DNA of 64,000 nt from DASCOT01 sp965197275 (GCA_965197275.1 CBDAMQ010000034.1:496001-560000), one strand, 5' to 3'. Positions 36,144 through 44,739 are shown, counted from the first letter of the stretch. Notes: a model not told the origin generated them from the letters alone. Numbers and translations are program-made.

Positions 36144-36997
36144 GACGCATGAGTGGCTTTCGAGAGAGTCGTGGCTTCACGCTGGTGGAAGTGTCGATCA
36201 TCCTCATCGTCGTCGTTGTCCTGTCGGCCGCGATCGCACCGGTGCTGACCGGCGCGGTACGCAACGCACGGCTGACCACAGCGCGCGCCGAGATGATCGC
36301 CATCGGCCGAGCGCTGCAGTAGTTCATTGAAGACATCGGGAGCGTCTTCGTGCCGCAGAACGAGGCCTATCAGTCCTCCTCGAGCCTGGCTAGCACACGA
36401 CGCACCAGCGGTCGTAGTCGAAGAGCGGCCAGCAGCGTAGTCGTTGCTCCGGTCGCGACGCCACCGGTGCTGCCGCCTGCCGGCGGCACGTTGGAGGGCG
36501 GCCGCGTCAACACGAAGGCGCTCGAGGTCGGGTGTGGCAACCCGGACCTGTGCTATGGCGACGCAGTCGAGATTCTGGTTACCGCCGGCGACATCCCGGC
36601 GATGGGACCCGAGGGCGGCGAGCGCTGGGCAGAGCCGGTCGACGGTACATGGGTCGACTTCTTCGAGTACTACCTGATCTCCAATACACCGGGAAACGAT
36701 CCCGGCCGCGCATTCGCGAACCTGGCTGAGTGTGGCGATCCGGTCGCCGAAACCCTCTCGCAGCTGCACGCCTGGGGCGGGGCCTACCTCAACCTCGGTC
36801 AAGGCGACCCGTGGGGCAACCGTTACGCCGCCAACGTCTACTTCCTGAGTCAAACGGAAGGCATCGACGTGGTGGTCTTGTCGGCGGGCCCTGACCAGGA
36901 GATCGATTCGAGCTTTGAAATAGACGGGTTCGTTCCGGGGGACGACGACATCGCGATGTTGTTCTCGACCGGGCCCGACAGCGTGCCGGGACGATGA
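36140..36997 (+). pseudogene. GspG-like pseudopilin 2 with an in-frame amber stop
   Basis: The leader MRRMSGFRESRG is cleaved before FTLVEVSIILIVVVVLSAAI. After residue 60 (GRALQ) an in-frame TAG at 36320-36322 interrupts the frame. Translation continues in the same frame (FIEDIGSVFVPQNEA) without shift to 36997 and contains the normal C-terminal motifs AWGGAYLNLGQGDPWGNRYA, VVLSAGPDQEIDSS and GDDDIAML. TAG stands where paralogues have a hydrophobic helix residue. Only a single base change is needed to restore the gene. It contains its own Cys pair (VGCGNPDLCYGD). Either a recent nonsense mutation or amber readthrough would explain it. Confidence 0.85.
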
Positions 36998-37041
36998 CCA
37001 TGTGTCGAGCCGGCGACGCCCGCAAACGCAGGGAGACGACG

Positions 37042-37893
37042 ATGACGAAACTGGGCCAGGGACGGCGTCGGAGGGACGTCAGTGAACGCGGTTTCACGCT
37101 GGTCGAGGTGTCGATCATCGTGATGGCACTGGCGATCCTGTCGGCTATCTTGCTGCCGCAGGTTGGTGTGTTCCTACGCGACGCGCGCTTTGCTCGCGTG
37201 CGCGAGGACGTTGCCGCCATCGGTGCCGCCATGATGCACATGCTCAAGGACACCGGTGAGAGCTCGTTCCACTCCAAGCCCATGGGGAGCTCGAGCTGGC
37301 GCTCGCCCGAGCGTTACTCGGAGCACGGCGATGCGCCGCCTGTCGGACTGCTGATCGGCGACGGTGATACGCCCGACGGTGGCAGCGAGTTCTACGACTG
37401 GCGCGAGCCGCTGGGCTCGACCGTGGCTGACGCCGGCACCGATTTTCCTGATGTGCGGCTGAGCGGCGGTATCGTCGACACGTTTGCCAATCACCTGATC
37501 CAGAACTACCCCGGGGACAGCAGCGGTGGTACCGGACCGGAGTGGAAGCGTTATCGGACACCGGCCGACATGGTCTCCGGTGACCATAGCTCGGGCGTTC
37601 CCGGCGGGCTGCAGTTCGATGGCAGCGGCGGCCAGGGTTTCAACTCCGAGTTCGCCTGGCGCGGTCCCTACCTCGACGGGCTGCGTCCGGATCCCTGGGG
37701 CAACCGCTACATGTCCAACGTCGCCTGGCTCACTATCCCTCAGGGCGGTGACTCGGTCGGTTTCATCCGGCCGGTGATCGTGCTGTCGGCCGGCCCCGAC
37801 GAGGAGGTCGACACGCCGTTCGCGTCGGTCGGCGGCTTCGTGCTCGGCGACGACGACATCGCCTTCCCAGTCTCTTATGGCTCATTGCGCTGA
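37042..37893 (+). CDS. GspG-like pseudopilin 3
   Basis: The start at ATG 37042 has AGGGAG upstream and gives a 17-residue basic leader ending SERG, cleaved before FTLVEVSIIVMALAILSAIL. ATG 36994, overlapping the previous stop, is the alternative. The mature part has a long N-terminal helix with AAMMHMLKDTGE, a central variable region (about 90-180) with DWREP and VDTFANHLIQN, then FAWRGPYLDGLRPDPWGNRY, IVLSAGPDEEVDTPF and LGDDDIAFPV. No cysteine occurs in the mature protein. It is 10 nt before pseudopilin 4. Confidence 0.88.
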   Translation: MTKLGQGRRRRDVSERGFTLVEVSIIVMALAILSAILLPQVGVFLRDARFARVREDVAAIGAAMMHMLKDTGESSFHSKPMGSSSWRSPERYSEHGDAPPVGLLIGDGDTPDGGSEFYDWREPLGSTVADAGTDFPDVRLSGGIVDTFANHLIQNYPGDSSGGTGPEWKRYRTPADMVSGDHSSGVPGGLQFDGSGGQGFNSEFAWRGPYLDGLRPDPWGNRYMSNVAWLTIPQGGDSVGFIRPVIVLSAGPDEEVDTPFASVGGFVLGDDDIAFPVSYGSLR

Positions 37894-37903
37894 AGAGATC
37901 TCG

Positions 37904-38707
37904 ATGACCCGCACTCACCTCAAGGCGACCCGCACCGCAAGGGTGCGACGGAACCAGGTAAGCGAAGGTGGCTTCACCCTGGTGGAAGTCACCATCATTC
38001 TCATGGTGCTGACGGTCCTGAGCCTCATCCTGCTGCCGAGCATCGGGAACTACCTGCGCGACGCACGTCTGGCCCGCGCCCGACAAGATATCGGCACGAT
38101 TCACCAAGCCATCCTGGTATTCATGCGCGACACCGGCGAGGGCGTTTTCCGTTGCCTGGGCAAGGCCAACAGAGATACGTCTTCGGGAGAGGACTACGAG
38201 CCCTCGAACCCTGACCCGTTCTTCACCGTCGGCATGCTCATCAGCGACGGCGACACGCCGGACGAGGGCGACGTCGATGACGCGTGGCTCTGGCGGCGTC
38301 CGTATGACGGGCACGTGGTCGATACACTCGCGAACCATCTGGTGCAGAACACGCCGGGCGACGAGCCCTCTGCCAGCTACCGGACTCCAGAGGATCTGAT
38401 CGCTGAGGTTCCGTCGCGAACGGCGGCGTTCGCCAGTCAGCAAGGATTCGGGGCGCGTTTCGCCTGGCGTGGGCCCTATGTCTCGGCGCCGGTGAGCTCT
38501 GACCCCTGGGGGAACCGCTATGCGGTGAACGTGCTGTATCTCGACCCCATCGCTGACAGTGCTACAGAGGACAACGCCGGCTATCGCTACGACGTCTTCG
38601 TGATGTCGGCGGGCCCGGACGAGGAAGTCGATACGGCGTACGAGATCGACGGTGTGGTGCCCGGCGATGACGACTTGGTTCGTGTGGTTTCGGGGGCCAG
38701 CCGATGA
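37904..38707 (+). CDS. GspG-like pseudopilin 4
   Basis: The start at ATG 37904 has GAAGAGA upstream; the frame also opens at 37877 inside pseudopilin 3. The leader ends SEGG, cleaved before FTLVEVTIILMVLTVLSLIL. The mature protein contains QAILVFMRDTGEG, VVDTLANHLVQNTPGD, FAWRGPYVSAPVSSDPWGNR, VFVMSAGPDEEVDTAYEIDG and PGDDDLVRVV. It is the closest relative of pseudopilins 2 and 3. It overlaps pseudopilin 5 by four bases. Confidence 0.88.
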   Translation: MTRTHLKATRTARVRRNQVSEGGFTLVEVTIILMVLTVLSLILLPSIGNYLRDARLARARQDIGTIHQAILVFMRDTGEGVFRCLGKANRDTSSGEDYEPSNPDPFFTVGMLISDGDTPDEGDVDDAWLWRRPYDGHVVDTLANHLVQNTPGDEPSASYRTPEDLIAEVPSRTAAFASQQGFGARFAWRGPYVSAPVSSDPWGNRYAVNVLYLDPIADSATEDNAGYRYDVFVMSAGPDEEVDTAYEIDGVVPGDDDLVRVVSGASR

Positions 38708-39384
38708 AGCGATTGTCGGCAGCCGGTGGCAGCCGCGAGCGAGCAGACTGCGCGCGCGGCTTCACCCTGCTTGAGATCACGATCATCCTGGCGGTGATCG
38801 CCATTCTCGGCCTTATCCTGGCGCCGTCGGTGTTCAACTTCCTGAACCAGTCGCGGCTCGCGCGGGCGCAAAACGATGTGCGGATCCTGGCCGACTCGGT
38901 GTTCGAGTTCTTTCGCGACAACGGGTTCCACGCCCAGTTTGCCGATGGCCGTCGAGACGCCGGCATCGCGCTGCTGGTCTCGCCGGGCGCCGTCGGTGAG
39001 GCACGTCCTGGCGCTGAGCCCTGGCTGGCAACGGACGCTGGCGTGATCGACTTGATCTCCAACCAGCTGGTGAACAACCGGCCGTCGTCGGGGAACATCG
39101 GCTATCCGTTGAAAACTGCGCTGAGCGGCTCGGGCTGGAACGGTCCCTACCTCAACGCTCACATGCAGAGCGATCCATGGGGAAACCGGTATGTCATCAA
39201 CGTGGAGCACCTGTCGGTGAACCCGGGAGCGTTCGAGGCCGGCGGCGAGCAACAGAAGCGCGCCGTGTGGGCCCTGTCGGCGGGACCTGATGGCGTCTTC
39301 GACACCCTGTACCCGTCGGCCGACGGGCAGTTGCTCGGCGACGCAACTGCCAGTCCCCTCGACATCAGCGCCCGGATCCAGTGA
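38704..39384 (+). CDS. GspG-like pseudopilin 5
   Basis: A 226-residue prepilin with leader MKRLSAAGGSRERADCARG, cleaved before FTLLEITIILAVIAILGLIL. It contains SVFEFFRDNGFHAQFADGRR, VIDLISNQLVNNRPSS, GWNGPYLNAHMQSDPWGNRY and VWALSAGPDGVFDTLYPSAD. It lacks the terminal DDD motif (GDATASP instead) and is shorter than its neighbours. It is the last gene of the overlapping block that starts at 35529; a 205-nt gap and HTH genes follow. Confidence 0.87.
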   Translation: MKRLSAAGGSRERADCARGFTLLEITIILAVIAILGLILAPSVFNFLNQSRLARAQNDVRILADSVFEFFRDNGFHAQFADGRRDAGIALLVSPGAVGEARPGAEPWLATDAGVIDLISNQLVNNRPSSGNIGYPLKTALSGSGWNGPYLNAHMQSDPWGNRYVINVEHLSVNPGAFEAGGEQQKRAVWALSAGPDGVFDTLYPSADGQLLGDATASPLDISARIQ

Positions 39385-39589
39385 GGGCGACGCCTGCGGG
39401 TCCCCGCCACGCCCGCCAGCTCGATGTTCCTGACCACGGCTGTCGATGCCCTGGGGAGAAAGCACGCCTTCGTCGGACAGGGCCGGTCACCGTACGGTTA
39501 CGTCGATTGCGCGCTTTGGTACGGAATTGTAGGGTCGACCACCATACGCAGAGACCGTTCGAATGAGCTGCAGCATCGGATCGACACAG

Positions 39590-39820
39590 ATGTCGGATAC
39601 CAACCTGTTCACCACCTTCTCGCTGGCCGAGTATCTGCAGGTCAGTCCGAGAACCGTGCAGCGCGAAGTGGCACGCGGCAAACTGCCTTTCGTGAAGGTC
39701 GGCGGACGCCGGCGCTATCGGAAAGCCGACGTCGAGTCGTATTTGCGCTCCCGCCTGCAGCGATCCAGATTCCGTGTGATCCAGGGCGGTCGGAGCCGAC
39801 AAGCTCACTCCGCTCTCTGA
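39590..39820 (+). CDS. Small HTH DNA-binding protein 3 of the pseudopilin array
   Basis: A 76-residue protein with the start at ATG 39590 (MSDTNLFTTFSLAEYLQVSP), aligned to the starts of its paralogues; ATG 39563 is also in frame. The HTH YLQVSPRTVQREVARGKLPF and wing VKVGGRRRYRKADVESYL match genes 1 and 2. A basic C-terminal tail (RSRLQRSRFRVIQGGRSRQA) is unlike them. It lies between pseudopilins 5 and 6. Confidence 0.78.
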   Translation: MSDTNLFTTFSLAEYLQVSPRTVQREVARGKLPFVKVGGRRRYRKADVESYLRSRLQRSRFRVIQGGRSRQAHSAL

Positions 39821-40034
39821 GGTCCGGACGCGCTACGCCGTAGGACAAAGCGGCGCGCAGCGCCTGATCCGTTCACATCGCCGTAGGCGCTCGCCGCCAC
39901 CCGTTTGACGCTTGTTCCCGAGAGTCGGCGGTCGGCCGCGGCCAACGGCGGCCGCTATCTGTTGCGAGCGAGTCTTGCTGCCTGCATCCTCTGCGTTCAG
40001 ATAGATGACACGTCTCTGACCCTGGCTAGAAGCA

Positions 40035-40295
40035 ATGAAGCGGCAGCGCCTCGAGACCGTCGAAACTTTGGCCGAACGCTTCGGCCTACCGCGCCGTACC
40101 ATCGAGCGCGAGGTTCTGCGTTGTCGCCTTCCCTACGTCAGCATCGCGGGGAACTGGCGATTTCGCGAGCGCGACGTCGAGCTGTGGATGGAGCGTGTCG
40201 GCGGATTGCCCCGGCTGCAACTGCTGAGGGGAGGGCGCTCCGAGCGGCCTCCTGCCGCCCAACGGTCGACTGACGTCGAAGGCGGCATCAGCTGA
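40035..40295 (+). CDS. Small HTH DNA-binding protein 4 of the pseudopilin array
   Basis: An 86-residue protein with ETLAERFGLPRRTIEREVLR and the wing LPYVSIAGNWRFRERDVELW, the same architecture as the other array HTH proteins but more divergent (Glu instead of Arg before the second helix end). The C-terminal tail of about 28 residues is Arg/Pro-rich and probably disordered. Upstream TAGAAGCA may serve as a weak ribosome site. GCGGCCAACGGCGGCC lies about 90 nt upstream. Confidence 0.75.
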   Translation: MKRQRLETVETLAERFGLPRRTIEREVLRCRLPYVSIAGNWRFRERDVELWMERVGGLPRLQLLRGGRSERPPAAQRSTDVEGGIS

Positions 40296-40302
40296 ATCGA
40301 TC

Positions 40303-40317
40303 GGACAGGAGCGGCCA
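40303..40317 (+). promoter_or_regulatory. Recurrent GGACAGGAGCGGCCA motif, copy A
   Basis: GGACAGGAGCGGCCA lies 90 nt before the HTH gene at 40407 and is followed by ACTGCGGCCA. The same or a one- to two-base variant occurs at 43634, 44796, 47973 and 49130, each in front of a pseudopilin gene. Candidate operator; no direct evidence of function. Confidence 0.4.
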
Positions 40318-40406
40318 ACTGCGGCCACACGTCGTTGAGCTGCGGCGATGGCGGGAATACGCTCCAACCAATCGTTCACCAAGCCTGGACAAGTTGGGGT
40401 TCTCAC

Positions 40407-40619
40407 GTGAGAAACAGCATTCGCGTAGAGACAGTCGCGACCCTGGCCCTACGCCTCGAGATGACACGCGACGCCGTGGTGCGCGAGGTGGTCGAGGGCC
40501 GGCTACCGTATGTCAACGTTGGCGGCCACTGGCGATTCCGCGACGTGGACATCGAGTACTGGCAGAAGAACCACGGTCGCGACACCGGTTTGACGCTGAT
40601 CGAACGCGATTCCGGCTGA
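40407..40619 (+). CDS. Small HTH DNA-binding protein 5 of the pseudopilin array
   Basis: The start at GTG 40407 (MRNSIRVETVATLALRLEMT) matches paralogue lengths and has GGGG upstream; the ATG at 40335 would add an unrelated leader. The 70-residue protein has TRDAVVREVVEGRLPYVNVG and the wing GHWRFRDVDIEYWQ, closest to HTH protein 4. It is the last HTH gene of the array; pseudopilin 6 begins about 384 nt downstream. Confidence 0.75.
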   Translation: MRNSIRVETVATLALRLEMTRDAVVREVVEGRLPYVNVGGHWRFRDVDIEYWQKNHGRDTGLTLIERDSG

Positions 40620-41002
40620 CTCCTGGAGAGTCGCCGCACGGCGCTCCCGCCGCTCGCGGCGACACCGGTGCGCGTTCGAGTCCGCTGGTGACTGGCACCG
40701 CGAACCGTGGGCGGCCCCGGCACGCTATCGCCAGGCGGTGGCCGGCAAGCGCGATCTGAGCCGGTAATCTGCAGGAGCTGGCGCGGCCTGTCTGCGCTTG
40801 CCAGCGTCCTCGAAGCGGGCCGGACAGCGGCCGGCCAGGCGCGGCCTCTGGGCGCGATTGGGTTTGGTCAGGCCCTCCTGGTGGCTCTACATTGGACGTC
40901 TACGTAAGACGACGTGGCGCACGTCGCCCAGCTCTCGGCATTGCCGGCAAGACGCGGTCGCCGGCAGGTCGCTCCATAACAGCGATCCCCGAGGCAGACG
41001 AC
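40620..41002 (+). other. Intergenic region before pseudopilin 6
   Basis: A 383-nt gap rich in GGCC-type words (GGACAGCGGCC at 40822, GGCCAGGCGCGGCC nearby), resembling the motif-rich leaders of the later pseudopilin cassettes. No credible frame or terminator was found. GAGG lies 8 nt before the GTG start at 41003. Confidence 0.35.
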
Positions 41003-41794
41003 GTGGCCCCAACGAGGCCCATGCGAATGGTTCCACCGAAGGTCGCGCAGCCGCAAACGACACCCGAAGTTACATCGGAACGAGGGTTCACCCTGGTCGA
41101 GGTGACCGTCATCCTGCTCGTTCTGGTGATCCTGAGCACCATCATGCTGCCGCAGATCGGCGGCTATAACCGGCTTGCTCGTTTCGTCCGTGTCAAGGAG
41201 GATCTCGGCGCCATTTGCTCGGTCATCAAGGCGATGCTCGACGACGTTGGTGAGGGCGCCGTCTTCGAGGAGGCGGGCTACGATCATCCCCCGGTCCGCA
41301 CCTGGGCCACCGGCCTGCTGATCGGCGAAGGTGACAAGCCCAGTGGCCCGGATGGCGAGTCGGACGAACGATCCAAGTGGCGGCTCGACTTCTTCGACAT
41401 GTTCGACGTCGAAACCGCCACCGGCGAGGAGATCTCGTTTCAGGTCGACATGCTCGGCAACCACCTGATCTCGAACACGCCGATGGCTGATGGCGGCAAC
41501 CGCTGGCGCACTCCCAACGACATGGAACAGGGATTCAACAGCCTGTTCGCCTGGCGTGGTCCCTACATGAACGACGAGATCTCGCCCGACCCCTGGGGCA
41601 ACCGCTATGCGGTGAACGTGTTCGCCCTCTATAGCCCACCGGAAGTGGGGCCGCTCGATCGGTTCAGCTCTGCGGTGGTGTGCTTGAGCGCCGGGCCCGA
41701 CGGCAACGTCGACACGAACTTCAACCAGCCCTACGGCTGGACTACCGGGGATGACGATCTCACCGCGCTGCTACATGGCGGAGGGCCGATGTAG
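41003..41794 (+). CDS. GspG-like pseudopilin 6
   Basis: The start at GTG 41003, behind GAGG, gives a leader of about 27 residues ending TSERG, cleaved before FTLVEVTVILLVLVILSTIM; ATG 41021 is possible. It begins the second sub-family: the helix reads QIGGYNRLARFVRVKEDLGA followed by ICSVIKAMLDDVGE with a helix cysteine. Later motifs are VDMLGNHLISNTPMAD, FAWRGPYMNDEISPDPWGNR, AVVCLSAGPDGNVDTNFNQP with a second cysteine, and TGDDDLTALLHGGGPM. It stands alone, apparently as its own transcription unit. Confidence 0.88.
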   Translation: MAPTRPMRMVPPKVAQPQTTPEVTSERGFTLVEVTVILLVLVILSTIMLPQIGGYNRLARFVRVKEDLGAICSVIKAMLDDVGEGAVFEEAGYDHPPVRTWATGLLIGEGDKPSGPDGESDERSKWRLDFFDMFDVETATGEEISFQVDMLGNHLISNTPMADGGNRWRTPNDMEQGFNSLFAWRGPYMNDEISPDPWGNRYAVNVFALYSPPEVGPLDRFSSAVVCLSAGPDGNVDTNFNQPYGWTTGDDDLTALLHGGGPM

Positions 41795-41821
41795 CTCGCG
41801 GCCTCGATACGCGTGCCAAAG

Positions 41822-41866
41822 GGAAGATCGATCGCCACACCGCGCGACCATTGGCGTCGATCTTCC
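41822..41866 (+). other. Strong hairpin downstream of pseudopilin 6
   Basis: GGAAGATCGATCGCCA (41822-41837) pairs with TGGCGTCGATCTTCC (41852-41866) with one bulged base and a 14-base loop. No T run follows, so it is a stable 3' structure rather than a standard terminator. The remainder of the gap up to 42226 (about 360 nt) shows no gene. Confidence 0.5.
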
Positions 41867-42226
41867 AGAACGAGGGCGAGGTGCTCAGGTGCCTCGCTCT
41901 TGGCTCGTCTGCTAGCGACGGCGACGCCGGTCTGGAGCAAGCACTGCCGGAGTCTCGCGTACCGGGGCCTGGACCGGCGCCGCTCCTTGCTTCGACTGGA
42001 CGCGCCTGGCCTCCGCAGCTATTTCTGGAGCCCGTTCGCACGGCCCCGGCTGGCGCTGGCTACGGCTGCCACGGGTGCACACGGAAACGCAGTTCGAGGG
42101 TGACAACGGCGGCCAGCAACGGGTCGGGCAGGTTGGGGGTGACTGCGCCGATTCCCTACGATTCCCCTACGACACGTGCTCGGGCGTCGACCCCGGAGGC
42201 CCCGCACTACAGGGAGGCCCACAACG

Positions 42227-42988
42227 ATGCAGCTACGCGACGAGAATCGCGGCTTTACCCTCATCGAGGTCACCATCATCCTGCTGGTGCTGGTGATCTT
42301 GTCGACGATCATGTTGCCGCAGCTCGGCAACTTCAATCGACTCGCCCGCTTCGTCAAGGTTACGGAAGACCTCGGTTCGATCTGCTCGGGCATGAAGAAG
42401 ATGCTCGATGAGGTGATGTTGGGCGGCTTCTACGGCGAGCCCAAGTGGCGCGAGCAGCCCATCGGCCTGCTCGTCGGACCCGGACGGTCGCCGCTAGGCG
42501 GCTCCTCGGGCGGCAACAGCAACTGGCTTGAGAACCCCGGCGCCAGCTTCAGCGAGGAAACCGATGTCCTCGGCACCGAGGTCTACTTCAAGGTCGACCG
42601 CTTCGAGAACCATCTGCAGCAGAATAACCCGCTCGAAGGCGGCAATCAGGATCCGTCGTTCCGCTACAAGAACCCGATCGACAATCCACAGCGCTGGGCG
42701 TCCGGGGCCTTCTTCGGGTGGCGCGGGCCCTACTTCGACAAGTTCACTACTGACGCCTGGGGCAACCGCTACGCCGTCAACGTCATCGCGCTGCACCGCG
42801 AAAAGGAGGCTGACGAAGGGCGCGGCCTGTTTACATCGGCCGTGGTCTGTTTGTCGGCCGGTCCCGATGGCGCCGTCGACACCAGCTTCAACCAGCCTAT
42901 GAACGACAACGATGGCGACGGTTACAACGGCTGGCGCACGGCCGATGACGATATGTCGGTGATTCTCAGCGCCGGGGGTCCGTTCTAG
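42227..42988 (+). CDS. GspG-like pseudopilin 7
   Basis: The start at ATG 42227 gives the short leader MQLRDENRG, cleaved before FTLIEVTIILLVLVILSTIM; GGGAGG lies upstream. The mature protein has QLGNFNRLARFVKVTEDLGS, ICSGMKKMLDEVM with the helix cysteine, VDRFENHLQQNNPLEG, GWRGPYFDKFTTDAWGNRYA (Ala where others have Pro), AVVCLSAGPDGAVDTSFNQP with the second cysteine, and ADDDMSVILSAGGPF. It is followed by a strong terminator at 43045. Confidence 0.9.
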   Translation: MQLRDENRGFTLIEVTIILLVLVILSTIMLPQLGNFNRLARFVKVTEDLGSICSGMKKMLDEVMLGGFYGEPKWREQPIGLLVGPGRSPLGGSSGGNSNWLENPGASFSEETDVLGTEVYFKVDRFENHLQQNNPLEGGNQDPSFRYKNPIDNPQRWASGAFFGWRGPYFDKFTTDAWGNRYAVNVIALHREKEADEGRGLFTSAVVCLSAGPDGAVDTSFNQPMNDNDGDGYNGWRTADDDMSVILSAGGPF

Positions 42989-43044
42989 GGATTCAACACG
43001 TGTCGTTTGGCGGCTGCCCGGCCCGGCAGTCGCTGCCTCCCCGA

Positions 43045-43088
43045 GGAAGCCCGGTCATCGAGCGATGGCCGGGCTTCCTTGTCTTGTT
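43045..43088 (+). terminator. Rho-independent terminator after pseudopilin 7
   Basis: GGAAGCCCGG...CCGGGCTTCC forms a long stem (43045-43078) extended by TCATC/GATGG around GAGC, followed by TTGTCTTGTT. Confidence 0.85.
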
Positions 43089-43440
43089 GGGACGGCGGCG
43101 CTGCGGGGCTCGAAGCTGCTTACCGGGCTTGTCGGCGCCCGGTCAGCCGACGGCCGATCCTGACCCTGGGCGCCTGCACCTGATCGCGCCGGTCCGGTGC
43201 GGCAAGCGATGGGACCGCATCGCCTCTCGCCGCGAATCTCGGCCGCCCCTTGGACCGCATTGCCAAGGTGGCGACTTTGGGCCGTCGAAGCCGCGGCAGG
43301 CGCGGCCAGCTGGGGCCCGATCTGGTTTGGCGTACGTAGAGCAGACTCTAGAGTGATCCATGTAGATGGAGCGTCGCGCGACCACGGAACCGGCTGGGCC
43401 CCATACCGGTCGGAGAAGAGGAGGCGCAATGTGACGCTAT
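43089..43440 (+). other. Possible gene-less transcription unit between two terminators
   Basis: About 350 nt lie between the terminator at 43045 and that at 43441. No convincing protein is encoded. AGAGGAGGCGCA is followed directly by ATGTGA at 43430, a ribosome site with a start codon immediately followed by a stop. It could be a small RNA or the remnant of a pseudopilin cassette that lost its coding part. Confidence 0.35.
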
Positions 43441-43483
43441 GGCCGCTCGTCGAGCTTGGCGCTCGGCGGGCGGCCTTTTCTCT
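43441..43483 (+). terminator. Rho-independent terminator without an obvious gene
   Basis: GGCCGCTCGTCGAGC (43441-43455) pairs over 15 bp, counting two U-G pairs, with GCTCGGCGGGCGGCC (43461-43475), followed by TTTTCTCT. Confidence 0.8.
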
Positions 43484-43633
43484 GTGATTGCTCGGGGTTT
43501 GATCCGTTCCCACGCCTGGCGACGAGGAACCCGGGCGAGACCTCGACCTACCACGCTCCTGCCCGAGCGTGCTCGGATCCTCGCGTCACCAATGGACTGA
43601 ACAGCGCACATTCGAGAACGTTCGGTCACCGGC

Positions 43634-43647
43634 GGACAGGCGCGGCC
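43634..43647 (+). promoter_or_regulatory. Recurrent motif, copy E (GGACAGGCGCGGCC)
   Basis: A one-base variant of the GGACAGGAGCGGCC motif, 184 nt before pseudopilin 8. Downstream, CTGCGTCC and TTTTGACTGT (about 43732-43755) are shared with the pseudopilin 9 leader (about 44945-44970), suggesting a common promoter. Confidence 0.4.
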
Positions 43648-43830
43648 TGATCCTGGCCAGGGTGGCCAACGGCGCCAATGACGCCGGCGCGGTCACTTTC
43701 ATTGACTATGTAGGGGACTCAGCATAGCAACTGCGTCCTGAGGGTTTTGACTGTCTACATTGCGTTACTTCACATTGCAGCAATGACTGGGAGACGACCG
43801 ACGTCTCAAGGCCTAAAGGAGAGATGAGTC

Positions 43831-44610
43831 ATGTTGGTCAATTGCAACACAGTGCGACGTGCACGAGCCGAGCACGGCTTCACACTCATTGAAGTCACCA
43901 TTATTCTGTTGGTGCTGGTGATTCTCAGCACCATCATTCTGCCGCAGCTGGGCAACTACAACCGCCTGTCGCGGTTCGTGAAGGTCACCGAGGACCTTGT
44001 AGTGTACTGCTCGGGTATGAAGAAGATGCTCGACGAAGTCATGGGCAACGCCTTCTGGGAGGACCCGCGCGACAGGGAGTGGGGCATCGGGCTGCTGTTC
44101 ACCGACGGCCGAGTCCCGCGGTTGAGTCCGATGGTCGAAGGAATGGACCCGACGGCGGTCAACTGGCTGATTCCCGATGTGGGTGGCGAGCTTGACCCGA
44201 TCTACACCGACTCGCCCGACCAGGTCGAGGGCTTCTTTGCCGCCGATCACTTCATGAACCACTTCCAGATGAACAACCCGCTCGGCGACTACGACTTCCA
44301 GCACTACCTGAGCGTCAGGGAAGTCACTCAGGAGTGGTTTGCCTTCGGTTGGCACGGCCCCTACTTCAACAACCTGCTGCCCGATCCGTGGGGCCAGCGC
44401 TATGCGGCCAACGTGTTCGCGCTGCACGCCGTCGACGGCAACATCTACACGTCGGCCGTGGTGGTGCTGTCCGCCGGTCCCTACGGGATCATCGATACGA
44501 AGTTCGACATGTACTACAAGACGATCCTGAAGTGGGGTGACCGCGGCCCGGGCTACGAGCTCGGCACCGACGACCAGGCATGCGTGCTCAGCGCCGGAGG
44601 CCCCTTCTAG
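43831..44610 (+). CDS. GspG-like pseudopilin 8
   Basis: A 259-residue prepilin with a textbook ribosome site (AAAGGAGAG, about 7 nt before ATG). The leader MLVNCNTVRRARAEHG is cleaved before FTLIEVTIILLVLVILSTII. The mature part has YCSGMKKMLDEVMGNAFW, GLLFTDGRVPRL, ADHFMNHFQMNNPLGD, FGWHGPYFNNLLPDPWGQRY, VVVLSAGPYGIIDTKFDMYY and TDDQACVLSAGGPF. The second cysteine has moved from the SAGP strand to the C-terminal DDQxC motif. It forms a sub-family with pseudopilins 9 and 10. A GC-rich hairpin lies downstream at 44702. Confidence 0.9.
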   Translation: MLVNCNTVRRARAEHGFTLIEVTIILLVLVILSTIILPQLGNYNRLSRFVKVTEDLVVYCSGMKKMLDEVMGNAFWEDPRDREWGIGLLFTDGRVPRLSPMVEGMDPTAVNWLIPDVGGELDPIYTDSPDQVEGFFAADHFMNHFQMNNPLGDYDFQHYLSVREVTQEWFAFGWHGPYFNNLLPDPWGQRYAANVFALHAVDGNIYTSAVVVLSAGPYGIIDTKFDMYYKTILKWGDRGPGYELGTDDQACVLSAGGPF

Positions 44611-44701
44611 GATCCGCTCGAGCCCATACAGTCTGCTTCCTGCCAGCGGGCCTCCCACCTCCTGGCCGGAAGCACCTCAGGCACCATATTGGTGCCGAGC
44701 T

Positions 44702-44739
44702 GCCGCCGCCCGCGATCTCCCAGGCCCGCGGGCGGCGGC
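44702..44739 (+). terminator. Hairpin after pseudopilin 8
   Basis: GCCGCCGCCCGCG (44702-44714) pairs with CGCGGGCGGCGGC (44727-44739); the loop ATCTCCCAGGCC resembles that of the terminator at 47398. The tail TCTGCGTTGTG is only moderately T-rich. Confidence 0.6.

Noticed and set aside
34941..40619. HTH genes as excisionases of an integrated element
   Set aside because: No integrase, attachment-site repeats or tRNA target were found nearby, and the HTH genes are interspersed with pilin genes.
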